This document shows positions 7,934-18,297 of a DNA stretch of 64,000 nt, one piece after another; the first letter of the stretch is position 1; each line of letters begins with the position of its first letter. The notes beneath the pieces are model-generated. The model was given only the letters and a program-made list of their open reading frames with translations. It searched no databases and had not been told where the DNA came from. A program made the position numbers and the translations under genes. This DNA is from Gimesia fumaroli. GTDB taxonomy: Bacteria > Planctomycetota > Planctomycetia > Planctomycetales > Planctomycetaceae. Location: contig NZ_CP037452.1 of NCBI RefSeq assembly GCF_007754425.1, positions 1,521,501 to 1,585,500 on the forward strand. Reading direction: 5' to 3'.

Positions 7934-10078
7934 CTAGGCAGTTGCCATTCGTTCTTCTTTTTCTTTCAGGCGGCGGGCCACCACTTCTTCCTGAATATTG
8001 CGGGGCACCTGGGCGTAGCGGGAGAATTCCATGCTGAACCCACCTTTACCCTGTGTCATCGAACGCAGTTCGTTGGCATAGTCAAACATGCTTGCCAGCG
8101 GAACTTCTGCGATAAAGATACTGGTTCCCATTCGGGTTTCTGAGGTATTGATCACACCACGTTTTTGTGCAATATGACCGGAAACAGGCCCCTGATATTC
8201 TTCAGGCACTTCGACTTCCAGTTTCATGATGGGTTCCAGTAAGGCCATGTTGGCTTTCTTCAGTGCATCTCGCATACAGTTGAATCCAGCAACATTGAAG
8301 GCCATTTCCGAAGAGTCAACATCATGGTAGCTACCATCGGAGAGGGTTGCTTTAACGCCGACAACTTCGCACTCACAGAGAGGTCCTTTAACCAGAGCTC
8401 GTTGGAAACCTTTGTCAACAGCTGGAATGTATTCGCGAGGAATGCGTCCCTGGCTGATGTTATTCACGAATTCATACGTTTCGCTATCGTTCTCAACAGG
8501 CATTGGTTCAATATTACCAACCACGTGAGCGTATTGACCGGAACCACCAGTCTGCTTTTTATGCTTGTGATTGTATTCCACGGGGATGGTCGGTGTTTCA
8601 CGATAAGCAACACGCGGTTCACCCACAATACATTCCACTTTGTATTCACGCTTGATACGCTCGATGTAAACATCGAGGTGTAGCTGACCCATTCCTGCGA
8701 TGATGGTCTGATTGGTTTCTTCATCTGTCATCACATGGAAGGTGGGGTCTTCACGGTTGAAGCGTTGGATGGCTTTGGCTAGACGGTCGGCACCATCCCG
8801 GTCGAGTGGTTCGATCGAAAGACGAATCACAGGTTCGGGAACAAAGATGCTTTCCAGTGCATAGTTCACACCATCGCTACAGAAGGTATCACCAGAGGCA
8901 CATTCCATTCCAACGGCAGCAATGATGTCACCGGCTTCACCGCAATCGACGTCTTCGCGGCTGTCAGCGTGCATACGTACCAATCGACCGAAGCGGGTGG
9001 AGTTCCCGGTTCGAGTATTGACGTAGCTTTGGCCTTTTTCGATCTTACCCTGATAGATACGCATATAAGTCAATTGGCCGAATGTTTCATCGACGATTTT
9101 AAATGCCATTGCGACCAGTGGTTTGTCTGAAGAGTGAGACAGTTCCGTGCGGAATGATTCACTATCGGTATTTTCTGCACCCTCTTTGATTGCCTGTTGT
9201 TGTGCATCCAGATCGATGGCAGAGATTCCCCGGTCAAGCGGACTCGGCAGGAACCGGACAACGGCGTCGAGCAGAGTCTGGACCCCTTTATTTTTGAAAG
9301 CCGTCCCCATCATCACGGGGGTGATTTCATGGGACAGTGTGGCGTCGCGAATGACTTTGTAGATCTCTTCGACAGGAACATCTGCTTCTTCCAGTAAAGC
9401 CACCATCAGGTCGTCGCTGAACATGGAAAGTGTTTCCAGCATCGCGGCACGTGCTTCTTCAGCAGTGGCTTTGAACTGTTCCGGGATTTCGCCAAAGACT
9501 TCATCTTCGCCTTGCTCACCTTCGTAAGTAACAGCCTGCATAGTGACCAGATCGACGACACCTTCGAATTGGGCACCTTCACCCATTGGAATCTGCAGTG
9601 GCAGAGGCACAACATGCAGTTTCTCTTCGATCTGTTTGATGACGCTGGCGGAATCAGCACCGGTTCGGTCCATCTTGTTGATGAATGCGATACGGGGAAC
9701 GCCATAGCGTTTCATTTGACGGTCTACAGTGAGTGACTGACTCTGAACACCACCGACAGAGCAAAGCACCAGAACGGCACCATCGAGTACGCGTAAACTA
9801 CGTTCGACTTCTACTGTGAAGTCAACGTGGCCTGGCGTATCAATAATGTTGATGGTCGTGTCTTTCCAGGTGACCTGAGTTGCGGCCGAGGCGATCGTAA
9901 TACCTCGTTCGCGTTCCAGATCCATACTATCCATCGTAGCGCCACCATCGCCGCCCCGAACTTCACGTACTTTGTGAATACGTCCTGAGTAATACAGAAC
10001 CCGCTCGGTAAGTGTAGTTTTACCAGAGTCGATATGAGCCGAAATTCCAATGTTTCGATACTTGTCCAGATTTTTCAT
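7934..10078 (-). CDS. fusA: Elongation factor G, mitochondrial EF-G1 / spdEFG1 type
   Basis: This is a full-length 714-residue translational GTPase. G1 is AHIDSGKTT (residues 14-22), G3 is DTPGH, G4 is NKMD, and domains II-V follow. The switch I region ([20 protein letters not shown], then RERGIT) carries the [15 protein letters not shown] insertion shared with mitochondrial EF-G1. Canonical bacterial EF-G has AHIDAGKTT instead. Planctomycetes and spirochaetes are known to carry such spdEFG1 proteins alongside an spdEFG2, with translocation assigned to the first. It is monocistronic, ends at a shared terminator and has no obvious ribosome binding site. Confidence 0.96.
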   Translation of the reverse strand: MKNLDKYRNIGISAHIDSGKTTLTERVLYYSGRIHKVREVRGGDGGATMDSMDLERERGITIASAATQVTWKDTTINIIDTPGHVDFTVEVERSLRVLDGAVLVLCSVGGVQSQSLTVDRQMKRYGVPRIAFINKMDRTGADSASVIKQIEEKLHVVPLPLQIPMGEGAQFEGVVDLVTMQAVTYEGEQGEDEVFGEIPEQFKATAEEARAAMLETLSMFSDDLMVALLEEADVPVEEIYKVIRDATLSHEITPVMMGTAFKNKGVQTLLDAVVRFLPSPLDRGISAIDLDAQQQAIKEGAENTDSESFRTELSHSSDKPLVAMAFKIVDETFGQLTYMRIYQGKIEKGQSYVNTRTGNSTRFGRLVRMHADSREDVDCGEAGDIIAAVGMECASGDTFCSDGVNYALESIFVPEPVIRLSIEPLDRDGADRLAKAIQRFNREDPTFHVMTDEETNQTIIAGMGQLHLDVYIERIKREYKVECIVGEPRVAYRETPTIPVEYNHKHKKQTGGSGQYAHVVGNIEPMPVENDSETYEFVNNISQGRIPREYIPAVDKGFQRALVKGPLCECEVVGVKATLSDGSYHDVDSSEMAFNVAGFNCMRDALKKANMALLEPIMKLEVEVPEEYQGPVSGHIAQKRGVINTSETRMGTSIFIAEVPLASMFDYANELRSMTQGKGGFSMEFSRYAQVPRNIQEEVVARRLKEKEERMATA

Positions 10079-10498
10079 GGCTTTGATGCACGTTTACTAA
10101 GGATAATATGTTATGGATACAAAACGGACGGCAACGTACCGACCTTGTTAAAGCGCTCTATTCTTTTCGGAACTTTTTGAGAAGAAACACTCAAGCTTTC
10201 ACAGGGAGGTAGGCCCTGCAAAATCGCATCACGCTACTGTTGTGATGGCTGACCCGGCAGGTTAATAAACAAGGGATCACTGACATTTCGCAAGTAGACA
10301 ATCTGAGCGTCAGGTGTGAGCGTAGAATCTTATCGTTGTATCGTCTTGGGGGGAAGAGGGTTTTTGGTTAAATTCCGAAAACTCATTGATTAATTACGTA
10401 TTCATTTTAAACAAAACAGTTTGATATTGAAAGTAAAAAGAAACAGGGAGAGACCCTGGTAAGTCTCTCCCTGTTTTAAGTCTCTACTATAAAAAGCC
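10079..10498. other. Intergenic region upstream of EF-G
   Basis: It holds the EF-G promoter region, in which I cannot pick a convincing -35/-10 pair. At 10202-10218 there is a small CAGGG/CCCTG hairpin, and at its right end the ppdK terminator. No open frame looks real. Confidence 0.5.
10435..10476 (-). terminator. Intrinsic terminator of ppdK
   Basis: A perfect 14-bp inverted repeat (10441-10454 with 10463-10476) has an 8-nt loop. On the minus strand it is followed by CTTTTTAC. It lies 22 bp beyond the ppdK stop codon. Confidence 0.9.
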
Positions 10499-13231
10499 TT
10501 ATGCATTCTCTTCGAGAACCGCTTGAGCAGCAGACAATCGTGCAATTGGCACGCGGAAGGGAGAGCAACTCACGTAATCCAGTCCTAGTTCGTGGCAGAA
10601 GATCACGCTGGCAGGATCACCGCCATGTTCACCGCAAATACCGATTTTGAGTTCGGAACGGGTACCACGTCCACGTTCGACACCTGTCTGCATGAGACGT
10701 CCTACCCCATCCTGATCGATGGTCTGGAAAGGATCGGAAGGAATGATGTCGTTTTCGCGGTAATGCCCAATGAATGTACCGTAGTCGTCGCGACTCATTC
10801 CGAGTGTCGTCTGAGTTAAGTCATTGGTACCGAAGCTGAAGAACTCAGCAGTTTCGGCAATCTGATCAGCACAGATCGCAGCACGGGGAAGTTCCACCAT
10901 GGTGCCGACCAGGTAATTGACTTTCACGCCTTTCTCTTCGAGCACTTTTTCTGCTTCGTCACGAATGATCTTTGCCTGGTTGTCAAATTCTGTTTTGAAT
11001 CCGGCCAGAGGAACCATGATTTCAGGAAAGACATCGATGCCTTCATTTTGAACGTCACAGGCGGCTTCCATGATGGCACGTGCCTGCATCGCGGTGATTT
11101 CGGGATAGACAATCCCCAGACGACAGCCACGGTGACCAAGCATTGGGTTCAACTCGTGCAGTTCTTCGACACGACGACGAATAAAATCAACGGATACGCC
11201 CAGTTCATTGGCCAGTTCCTCACCCAGTGTCGGGTTTTCTTCCAGATGACGATCTGAAAGGAACTCGTGCAATGGTGGGTCTAACAGACGAATCGTTACT
11301 GGCAGGCCATTCATGGCGCGGAAGATTCCTGAGAAGTCTTCCCGTTGGAACGGCAGCAGTTTGTTAACGGCTTTTGTTCGTGATTCGACATCACCGGCGG
11401 CAATCATTTCGCGAATTTCTGCCAGATGATGGAAGAACATGTGCTCGGTTCGACAAAGTCCGATTCCTTCTGCACCGAATGAAATCGCCTCGGCAGCCTG
11501 GTCTGGCTGGTCGGCATTTGTACGAACTTTCAATTTGCGGATATCATCAACCCAGCTCATCAGCTGCTCATAGCGCTGATAGGTTTCTGAATCTTCTGGT
11601 TTCATGGTTTTTGAAATCAGCACTTCCACAATTTCACTTGGTTTCGTTTCCACTTTACCGGCGAAGACTTCTCCAGTGAAACCATCGATACTGATCCAGT
11701 CCCCGTTTTTGAGAACTTTGTCACCGGCTGTAATCGTTCCAGCGACCGAGTCAATTTTCAGTTCTGATGCACCGACGATACAGGCTTTACCCATCTGGCG
11801 GCTAACGAGTGCAGCGTGTGAGCTGGCACCACCCAGAGCGGTCAGAATACCCTTGGAAACACGCATCCCTCGCAAGTCTTCAGGGCTGGTTTCACGACGA
11901 ACGAGAACCAGTTCTGCCGAGTTGTCACGGTTGTAAATGGCTTCTGCTTCTTCCGCACTGAAGCAGATGTGTCCGCAGGCAGCACCTGGACCAGCGTTGA
12001 TCCCCTTGGTGAGTAGATTGCCTTCTTTGGCGGCTTTTTCTTTTTCAGCGGGATCGAAAATTGGCTGCAGCAACTGGTTCAAGTCGTCTGCAGGAATACG
12101 GCGTTTGGTAATGGCCTGTTCCTTGCTGACCAGACCTTCGTTGACCATATCGACGGCAATACGAACAGCTGCGAAGCCGGTTCGTTTTGCATTTCGTGTC
12201 TGCAGCATCCAGACTTTGCCACGCTGGATGGTGAATTCGATATCCTGTACGTCTTTGTAATGCTGTTCCAGCTTACGACCGATGTCATCGAGCTGCTTGT
12301 AGCCATCAGGCATGTCGGTGCTCAAAGTCGATTCGATCTGCTTGGGAGTACGAATCCCGGCAACCACGTCTTCACCCTGAGCGTTGATCAGGTAGTCACC
12401 ACAGAATCCGGGTTCTCCAGTCGAGCAGTTGCGGGTCAGACCAACGCCGGTGGCACAGTCGTCTCCCAGGTTTCCGTAAACCATTGCCTGTACGTTACAG
12501 GCTGTACCCCAGTTGTGAGGAATTCCATAATCTCGGCGATAAACAACAGCACGGTCATTATCCCAGCTGCTGAAGACAGCGCCAATGGCACCCCAGATCT
12601 GCTGTTTGGGATCGGTGGGGAAGTCGTTTCCGGTTCCCTCTTTGATCAGTTTTTTGAATTCAGCAACCAGTTCTTTTAACTGTTCGGCATTCAGTTCTGA
12701 GTCGTATTGAACTCCAGCTGCTTCCCGCTTGGCTTCCAGGGCGTGTTCAAAGAGATCTTCGTCACCACCTTTCATACCCATAACAACTTCGCCGTACATC
12801 TGCACGAAACGACGGTAACTGTCCCAAGCAAATGCTTCATTGCCGGACTGTTTGGCCAATGCCTGGACTGTCGTGTCATTCAGACCGATGTTCAAAACGG
12901 TATCCATCATACCGGGCATCGATTCACGTGCCCCTGAACGGCAAGAGACGAGTAGCGGGTTGGTGTCACACCCGAACTTGGCGCCCATGGCTTCTTCGAC
13001 TTTTGCCAGAGCTTCTTCGACCTGAGCCTCTACACCTTCCGGGTATTCTCCCTTCGTCTTGCTGTAGTGAATACAAACTTCTGTGTTCAAGGTGAAACCG
13101 GCAGGTACAGGCAGGCCGATATTGATCATTTCTGCCAGGTTCGCTCCTTTACCCCCGAGGGTATTACGCATTGTGGCGTCGCCATCTGCTTTTCCAGCAC
13201 CGAAGAAGTACACATACTTTTGACCTGACAT
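10499..13231 (-). CDS. ppdK: Pyruvate, phosphate dikinase
   Basis: The 910-residue protein matches the full PPDK length. The N-terminal ATP-grasp/PEP-utilising part begins with [11 protein letters not shown]. The swivelling phosphohistidine domain has [18 protein letters not shown] (catalytic His at about residue 472). The C-terminal TIM barrel has ICGEHGGDP (catalytic Cys at about 866) and SFGTNDLTQ. It interconverts pyruvate + ATP + Pi and PEP + AMP + PPi in the cytoplasm, for gluconeogenesis or PPi-dependent glycolysis. GAGGA lies 8 bp before the ATG. The gene stands alone with its own terminator. Confidence 0.98.
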   Translation of the reverse strand: MSGQKYVYFFGAGKADGDATMRNTLGGKGANLAEMINIGLPVPAGFTLNTEVCIHYSKTKGEYPEGVEAQVEEALAKVEEAMGAKFGCDTNPLLVSCRSGARESMPGMMDTVLNIGLNDTTVQALAKQSGNEAFAWDSYRRFVQMYGEVVMGMKGGDEDLFEHALEAKREAAGVQYDSELNAEQLKELVAEFKKLIKEGTGNDFPTDPKQQIWGAIGAVFSSWDNDRAVVYRRDYGIPHNWGTACNVQAMVYGNLGDDCATGVGLTRNCSTGEPGFCGDYLINAQGEDVVAGIRTPKQIESTLSTDMPDGYKQLDDIGRKLEQHYKDVQDIEFTIQRGKVWMLQTRNAKRTGFAAVRIAVDMVNEGLVSKEQAITKRRIPADDLNQLLQPIFDPAEKEKAAKEGNLLTKGINAGPGAACGHICFSAEEAEAIYNRDNSAELVLVRRETSPEDLRGMRVSKGILTALGGASSHAALVSRQMGKACIVGASELKIDSVAGTITAGDKVLKNGDWISIDGFTGEVFAGKVETKPSEIVEVLISKTMKPEDSETYQRYEQLMSWVDDIRKLKVRTNADQPDQAAEAISFGAEGIGLCRTEHMFFHHLAEIREMIAAGDVESRTKAVNKLLPFQREDFSGIFRAMNGLPVTIRLLDPPLHEFLSDRHLEENPTLGEELANELGVSVDFIRRRVEELHELNPMLGHRGCRLGIVYPEITAMQARAIMEAACDVQNEGIDVFPEIMVPLAGFKTEFDNQAKIIRDEAEKVLEEKGVKVNYLVGTMVELPRAAICADQIAETAEFFSFGTNDLTQTTLGMSRDDYGTFIGHYRENDIIPSDPFQTIDQDGVGRLMQTGVERGRGTRSELKIGICGEHGGDPASVIFCHELGLDYVSCSPFRVPIARLSAAQAVLEENA

Positions 13232-13859
13232 ACTTAAATCCTCTTAATGTTAATCGATTAGACCTTCGGTTCCTTCACGCAAAGAATCCGGTTGCTAACC
13301 AGTACATATCTATTGTTTTGAGAAGCATAATGCTTCCCTGGTAAGATGCGGGGTTGAAGTTCAACCCACTCTCATGCTTATTTTCGGAACTCGCGGCTGT
13401 TAGTAAAGAATTTACCAACGGCAGTTTGTCTTCAGGAAGACAGCTTGTTTTTGGCGGTTGATATCCCGTTGACCCGATTTGACTTCGGTTCCAGCAGGAT
13501 TTATTCAAGCCGATCTATTTCACAGACTACGGCTGAAATCCTGTACGTTAAGCCATCGGTTTGCAGCATATTTACTAGGGACACTACCATTGCTCCGTCT
13601 CACCGTCAAGCGACTGGAGGGAATCGAGTTGAAGGGCCTGTCAATTCGGCAAATTCAGCCGTTAACCTGCCCGAAACCGGGGCTAGAAAGCGAGTTTGCT
13701 TTGATCTGAATGATTTGGCATGGAAATTAGCTGCAGCTGTGATAACATGACCTGTAAGGGCTCAAAATTCCCGTTGACTTTGCACATCTCACAAAAACAC
13801 AATAAATATCTTATGAATAATTACTTACGTGTTTTCATGTCTTTTTACGGGCTGCACTC
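13232..13859. other. Intergenic region between ppdK and the FHA gene
   Basis: This is a 628-bp stretch between divergent genes. The short open frames in it have no ribosome binding site or recognisable protein pattern. It should hold promoters for both neighbours, but I cannot assign them with confidence. Confidence 0.4.
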
Positions 13860-14285
13860 ATGATAGCGAGATTGATTCCGGTGAATGGAGGCCAGCCCAT
13901 TTTAATTACCAGGGATGTCTCTGTTGTCGGTCGAAAATCAGACTTGTGTGATATTCAGATCGATAAGAACAGCATCTCCAAGATTCATTGCGTCATTATC
14001 AAAACCGATGGTCTGTTGTTTGTACGCGATCTCTGCAGTACAAATGGGACACGCGTGAATGGCCAGAAAATTACTCGCGGTGCCTTGTTACCAGGGGATG
14101 AGCTCTCTCTAGCTTCTATGAAATTTGAGGTCGAATTATCGGGGGACCCCAAAGAAGAAGACGAGGAAGTAGCAGAAGCGAATCAAAGAACAGAAATGCT
14201 GACCGCATTTAACCTGGAGCTTGACGTGGAAGAAGAACGTCTCGATTCGGATAGTGGTAGCGAAATGAAACTGGCGTCTGAGTAA
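13860..14285 (+). CDS. Small FHA-domain protein
   Basis: The first 100 residues form one forkhead-associated domain. The phosphothreonine-binding motifs are VVGRKSDLCDIQI, then SISKIHCVI and STNGTRVNG. The remaining 40 residues are acidic (EEDEEV, EEERLDSDSGSE) and probably disordered. No enzymatic or membrane part is attached, so it is likely a soluble phosphopeptide-binding adaptor for a Ser/Thr kinase not seen here. A PP2C phosphatase lies 6 kb away. Confidence 0.88.
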   Translation: MIARLIPVNGGQPILITRDVSVVGRKSDLCDIQIDKNSISKIHCVIIKTDGLLFVRDLCSTNGTRVNGQKITRGALLPGDELSLASMKFEVELSGDPKEEDEEVAEANQRTEMLTAFNLELDVEEERLDSDSGSEMKLASE

Positions 14286-14305
14286 ACGATTCGATCGTTT
14301 TGTTT
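14284..14305. terminator. Weak convergent hairpin
   Basis: A 7-bp stem (14284-14290 with 14294-14300) with a TCG loop and a TTGTTT tail lies between the FHA gene stop and the lpxI stop. The stem is AT-rich, so this is a tentative terminator. Confidence 0.45.
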
Positions 14306-15194
14306 AACTGGCAAGCTGTAACGTGAGCTCTTCTTCATTTAGTGACACGATAGCGATTCCAAGTTTGTCGGCCAGGTCGGCTACTTCCTGCTGGTCGATC
14401 ATAATTGTCTGATTACTTTCAATGGCCAAAACGCGGCCTCCTGCTTCATGCATGGTCTGCAGGGTTTTGATACCCACGGTGGGAACGTCGAAGCGGCGGT
14501 CCTGTTGTGGTTTGGCTACTTTCACGACGGTGAAACCGCCGCGTTTGCAGAGTTGACCGGCACGCTGAATCGCCCGGTCTGTGCCTTCGATGGCTTCGAC
14601 TGCGATGACGGCCTTATCATTAATGACAATACTCTGTCCGATATCGAGTTGTCCCATTTGTTTGGCGATATCCCAGCCCATTTTGATGTCTTCCCATTGG
14701 GAACGAGTGGGGCGTCTCTTGGTCAGGAATCCATGTTTCACAAGTAACTCCGGGCAATAGTCCAAGGCAGATTCAAAGAAGAGATTGTCACGTTCAAACT
14801 CTTTGATCACAGCCAGCAACAGGGTGTCGTCTTTGCGATCTTTTTTCGCGTAGCGATACCACATGTGCAACGTGCGAAGATCCGGTAATAATTTAAAAAT
14901 TCGAAAGGGGCTGAATAGGACGGTCTTCTCAATCTTGCCAGCCATCACGATCCGATTGACATGTTCGCGCTGAAACAGTTTGATCGCCCTGCCGATACGA
15001 GCTAACGGAATCCAGTGGAATGTATCGCAGACGTCTAACAGTTCGTCACTGGCCATTCCAAAGATACCCAGGCAGCAGACAGAATATCCTTGTTGTCGGG
15101 CTTGTTCCGCAAACACAATCGGAAAGCGACCCGCTCCGGCTAACAGCCCGATTTGTCGTTTGGAATTCGTGTTGGTCGTTTGCAATGCTTTCAT
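14304..15194 (-). CDS. lpxI: UDP-2,3-diacylglucosamine pyrophosphatase LpxI
   Basis: The 296-residue protein shows the LpxI (DUF1009) pattern. It has GLLAGAGRFPIVFAEQARQQ at the N-terminus and VMAGKIEKT near residue 82. The central segment has KDRKDDTLLLAV. The C-terminal catalytic domain holds AVEAIEGTDRAIQRAG and KPQQDRRFDVPTVG. LpxI hydrolyses UDP-diacylglucosamine to lipid X plus UMP in lipid A synthesis, replacing LpxH. It lies 44 bp downstream of lpxD on the same strand, so the two form a lipid A operon. Confidence 0.94.
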   Translation of the reverse strand: MKALQTTNTNSKRQIGLLAGAGRFPIVFAEQARQQGYSVCCLGIFGMASDELLDVCDTFHWIPLARIGRAIKLFQREHVNRIVMAGKIEKTVLFSPFRIFKLLPDLRTLHMWYRYAKKDRKDDTLLLAVIKEFERDNLFFESALDYCPELLVKHGFLTKRRPTRSQWEDIKMGWDIAKQMGQLDIGQSIVINDKAVIAVEAIEGTDRAIQRAGQLCKRGGFTVVKVAKPQQDRRFDVPTVGIKTLQTMHEAGGRVLAIESNQTIMIDQQEVADLADKLGIAIVSLNEEELTLQLAS

Positions 15195-15238
15195 TGATTA
15201 CTACAGCGTTTCGCTTTCAGAGATAGGGACGAACAGAC

Positions 15239-16336
15239 TCAGGTCAGCGCTGATTTGTCGTTCGTCTGTTGTGTTTGCAGTTCTTCAAACCGTTGGGTCA
15301 GTTCCTTGATGTGATTTTCCATTTCACGAATCTGTTTCCGCATTTCTGGAACTTTTCGAATCGACATCACGATTTTTCGTTGTTCTTTTTCAGGAGCGGC
15401 AGGGGTGCCGATATGAACTTCTCCCGGGGGGATATCACGATGCACTCCCGCTCGTGCACCCAGTGTTGCCTGATCTCCGACATGCACGTGGTCTGCGATT
15501 CCGACCTGACCTGCACAGCGGACATAGTCACCAGTGGTGATCGAACCGGCGAACCCGACTTGTGACGCGAATGCATTGTGTTTTCCAATTTCACAGTTGT
15601 GCGCAATCATGACCTGATTATCAATCTTTGTTCCTTCACCGATCACAGTGGCGCCGATCATGCCGCGATCAATGGTTGTGCCTGCGCCGATCTCAACGTC
15701 GTCTTCAATTCGCACACTTCCCAGATGAGGGATTTTGCTATAACGTCCCTGCTCAAAACGATAGCCAAAACCATCGCAGCCTAGAACGGCAGAAGCATGA
15801 ATCAGCGCGCGATTGGCTATTTTGACATCAGGGTATAAAACCACATTGGCGTGAATGGTGACATCATCTCCCAGTACACAGTCATCACCGATATAGGCAC
15901 CGGGATAAATCCGGCAGTTGTTTCCAATTTGGACTCCGGGACGAATTGTGACCCGGGGGTAGATGTGACAGTTCTCACCGATGGTGACTTGATCACTGAT
16001 GTCTGCCTGGGGAGAAATTCCCACATCGGGCAGTGATCGCTGGGGACGCAGTTTCTGGAAAATTTTAATAAACGCCGCCTGGGCATCTTCCACAGTCAGA
16101 GAAGTAAAAGGAGCTGACTCAAATGCCTTTTGATATGACTCTTCCAGTCGTTTCTCAACAATCACAGCACCGGCATTGCTCGATTTAAGTCGTTTCAGAT
16201 TGAGCTCATCGCCGACGAAAGTAATGTCATGAGGGCCCGCTTTCAGAACAGATTCAGCGCCATGGATTTCCAGCCTTTGATTGCCTTTGGCAGGGCAATT
16301 CAGCTCTTGCGCGATCCACTCAACAGTCGTCGACAT
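15239..16336 (-). CDS. lpxD: UDP-3-O-acylglucosamine N-acyltransferase LpxD
   Basis: The ATG at 16336 is preferred over the TTG just before it; AAGGA lies about 10 bp upstream. The uridine-binding N-terminal domain (about 1-100) is followed by a left-handed beta-helix of hexapeptide repeats from about 105 to 315. That part includes the catalytic-histidine loop region [16 protein letters not shown]-terminal helix has a heptad pattern (about 330-365), somewhat longer than usual. The enzyme adds the N-linked acyl chain in lipid A synthesis. The lpxD-lpxI order places two Raetz-pathway steps together. Confidence 0.95.
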   Translation of the reverse strand: MSTTVEWIAQELNCPAKGNQRLEIHGAESVLKAGPHDITFVGDELNLKRLKSSNAGAVIVEKRLEESYQKAFESAPFTSLTVEDAQAAFIKIFQKLRPQRSLPDVGISPQADISDQVTIGENCHIYPRVTIRPGVQIGNNCRIYPGAYIGDDCVLGDDVTIHANVVLYPDVKIANRALIHASAVLGCDGFGYRFEQGRYSKIPHLGSVRIEDDVEIGAGTTIDRGMIGATVIGEGTKIDNQVMIAHNCEIGKHNAFASQVGFAGSITTGDYVRCAGQVGIADHVHVGDQATLGARAGVHRDIPPGEVHIGTPAAPEKEQRKIVMSIRKVPEMRKQIREMENHIKELTQRFEELQTQQTNDKSALT

Positions 16337-16740
16337 CAAGGAGTCCTTTCCGATAGATGCACGTTTTCAAGTTTGATTGTCAGACAGGCAGCTTAAAGAA
16401 GAGGAACTCACCTTCCTGGTGGTTTTTGCGATACTGTTCCCCTCTGATTTGCTGATAAGACTGTTTTTTACCTGATAAGGCAAAAGTAACGCAAGACCAT
16501 TTTTTAAAATAGGTAATGGATCGGTTCTGTTTGCTTTTTATTGTTAAGTAGTAATGACCATTATAGTTAAACTTTGCTGACCTGTTTCGAACAGGGCAGA
16601 ATTCGGGAATGCAACTGGTGGCAAACAGCCGAAGAATTAGTTACGATGTGATTTTGGCTGATGATAGTCTTTTCTGGTGATGCAGATCGAAATGTCTTGA
16701 TTTGATTGGATGTTTGGTCTGATAACAATCTTTTAGGTGC
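16337..16740. other. Intergenic region between lpxD and aroH
   Basis: The neighbours are divergent. A small hairpin lies at 16581-16595 (CCTGTT/AACAGG with a TCG loop). No T-run follows and no gene-like frame is present. Confidence 0.4.
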
Positions 16741-17124
16741 ATGGTATTTGCAATGTCGGTACGTGGAATTCGTGGTGCAACAACGGTGACTCAGGATGTT
16801 TCAGCAGAAGTTTTAGCTGCGACGCGAGAGTTGCTTGAGCAACTTCTTAAAGCAAACCAGATTGAGAATTACGAAGATATCGTTTCCGTTTTCTTTACAA
16901 CGACCCCCGATTTAGTCTCGGCGTTTCCTGCTGAGGCGGCACGCGATCTTGGTATGAAGTCAGTTCCATTGATTTGTGCTTCCGAAATTGCGGTCAAAGG
17001 GGCAATGCCGCGTTGTATTCGGGTGATGATCCATGTAAATTCCGATCAAAAGCAGTCGGAAGTGGTACACGTCTATCTGAATGAGGCACAAAAGCTTCGG
17101 CCAGATGTCGCTTCAGCCCAGTGA
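16741..17124 (+). CDS. aroH: Chorismate mutase, AroH class
   Basis: The 127-residue protein matches monofunctional AroH-type chorismate mutase in length and motifs. These are [10 protein letters not shown] at the N-terminus (active-site Arg), a central [20 protein letters not shown], and [20 protein letters not shown] carrying the Glu and Arg that bind the transition state. It converts chorismate to prephenate for Phe/Tyr synthesis. The start at 16741 has AGGTG just upstream; an ATG at 16753 is the alternative and would give the more usual N-terminus. It converges on a lipoprotein gene 8 bp away. Confidence 0.93.
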   Translation: MVFAMSVRGIRGATTVTQDVSAEVLAATRELLEQLLKANQIENYEDIVSVFFTTTPDLVSAFPAEAARDLGMKSVPLICASEIAVKGAMPRCIRVMIHVNSDQKQSEVVHVYLNEAQKLRPDVASAQ

Positions 17125-17132
17125 GAGTAGGG

Positions 17133-17984
17133 TCAGCGAATTTTCTCTGGTTTGGGATCTGGTTCGTCCGTACCGATAATTGCATTCATTGACGTCCACT
17201 CCAGGAGTTCATCAGAATCTTCTGCTTCGTTGATGGTGAAAGGAATCCCACGTTCCTCGAGTGTATCTGAAAGATCACCCAAAGGGTTTTTCAGGAATTC
17301 CGGTGGCAGGACTTCTTTCAGTTCGTCCCAATGGCTTTTTACCAGATTGATATTTTCCGGGGGAACCTGGATCAGTTGTTTGACACGGTTGACTCGGGCG
17401 ATCCACATCGCTTCGTGCAAGGTACGATGCTTCTCTTCGAGAGAAAGTGAAGAAAAAGGCCGTTTGTCCAGCTGCAACTGATGAATAATTTTCTCGCCTT
17501 TCTGAATGATTTCTTCCAGATTTTGATCCGGGCGAAGCTGTGTTCGGCTCGCAGCAAGCCCCAGTGCCAGGGTAAAGCTAATGAACTGATCTTTGGACAT
17601 ATCTCTGCGGTGAAGTGCTTTTTTCAAGGTCCGGTTTCGAGTTCCAAAGTGATCACTGATCCGTTGGATGTCCCATAGCTGAGACAGATTATTCTGCTCG
17701 CTATTGACCAGATCCTCAATCGGCAGCGATCGAATATGGCTCCAGGCAGGAGCTGGGGCATAAACCGAAGGAAACGTTGGGATTTTGTCTTTTGGTAAAA
17801 GCTTGATTACTTTGAGATATTTCTTCAGTTCGCTTTCAGTCACCTTTTCATTAATCTGTTTGAGTTCAGTGTAGTCGAGCGAGTTTTCAGCGCAGCCAAC
17901 ATGAAAGACCAGCATCAGGCAACTCAGGTAGCGGCCGACCGCAGAGAGTCTGATTCGGAATGAGATGCTGTTAAGGATGTTCAT
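17133..17984 (-). CDS. Hypothetical lipoprotein
   Basis: The 283-residue protein has a basic start, a hydrophobic stretch (LSCLMLVF) and a cysteine at about residue 31 in FHVGCAEN, which looks like a lipobox. The mature part is helical and charged, without a known domain. It includes a segment with repeated Leu/Lys/Glu (NLEEIIQKGEKIIHQLQLDK) and an acidic C-terminus. An envelope location is inferred. The function is unknown and its neighbours give no hint. Confidence 0.7.
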   Translation of the reverse strand: MNILNSISFRIRLSAVGRYLSCLMLVFHVGCAENSLDYTELKQINEKVTESELKKYLKVIKLLPKDKIPTFPSVYAPAPAWSHIRSLPIEDLVNSEQNNLSQLWDIQRISDHFGTRNRTLKKALHRRDMSKDQFISFTLALGLAASRTQLRPDQNLEEIIQKGEKIIHQLQLDKRPFSSLSLEEKHRTLHEAMWIARVNRVKQLIQVPPENINLVKSHWDELKEVLPPEFLKNPLGDLSDTLEERGIPFTINEAEDSDELLEWTSMNAIIGTDEPDPKPEKIR

Positions 17985-18297
17985 TGAAAAAATCCAAAAA
18001 CCTGTCTGCGAATTCTCTTGAGTTTCGAGTCATGGTGTTGTGACTACATCAAGTATACTGCGCTCTTGTTAGAATCCTGGTCCTTTATCGCGTTTTAGGG
18101 GCTTCGGAAGCGAACCATCGATTGTTTCAGGCTGTAACAGATTTATGGTGCGCGCTTTAGTGCTCTATCGACGCATGCGAACAACTCTGCATACCCTGAT
18201 GTCGGGAATTATGAATATGGGGATTGTATCGAATATCCGGCGATATAACGAACTGGTTGAGAACTTGAGGATTGTGCGTTTGCCAGTTTATGTATGG
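17985..18297. other. Intergenic region
   Basis: About 310 bp lie between two minus-strand genes. An 80-codon plus-strand frame starts here but runs into the end of the membrane protein gene and has no support. Nothing else is seen. Confidence 0.4.

Noticed and set aside
11604..12679. Several plus-strand frames of 100-139 codons opposite ppdK
   Set aside because: They lie wholly within ppdK, whose domains are complete, and have no protein-like pattern.
13445..13750. 101-codon plus-strand frame in the ppdK-FHA gap
   Set aside because: No ribosome binding site, low-quality composition, and overlapping alternative frames of equal length.
16581..16595. LexA-like palindrome before aroH
   Set aside because: The arms do not match a known LexA box and the element is too short; likely a chance hairpin.
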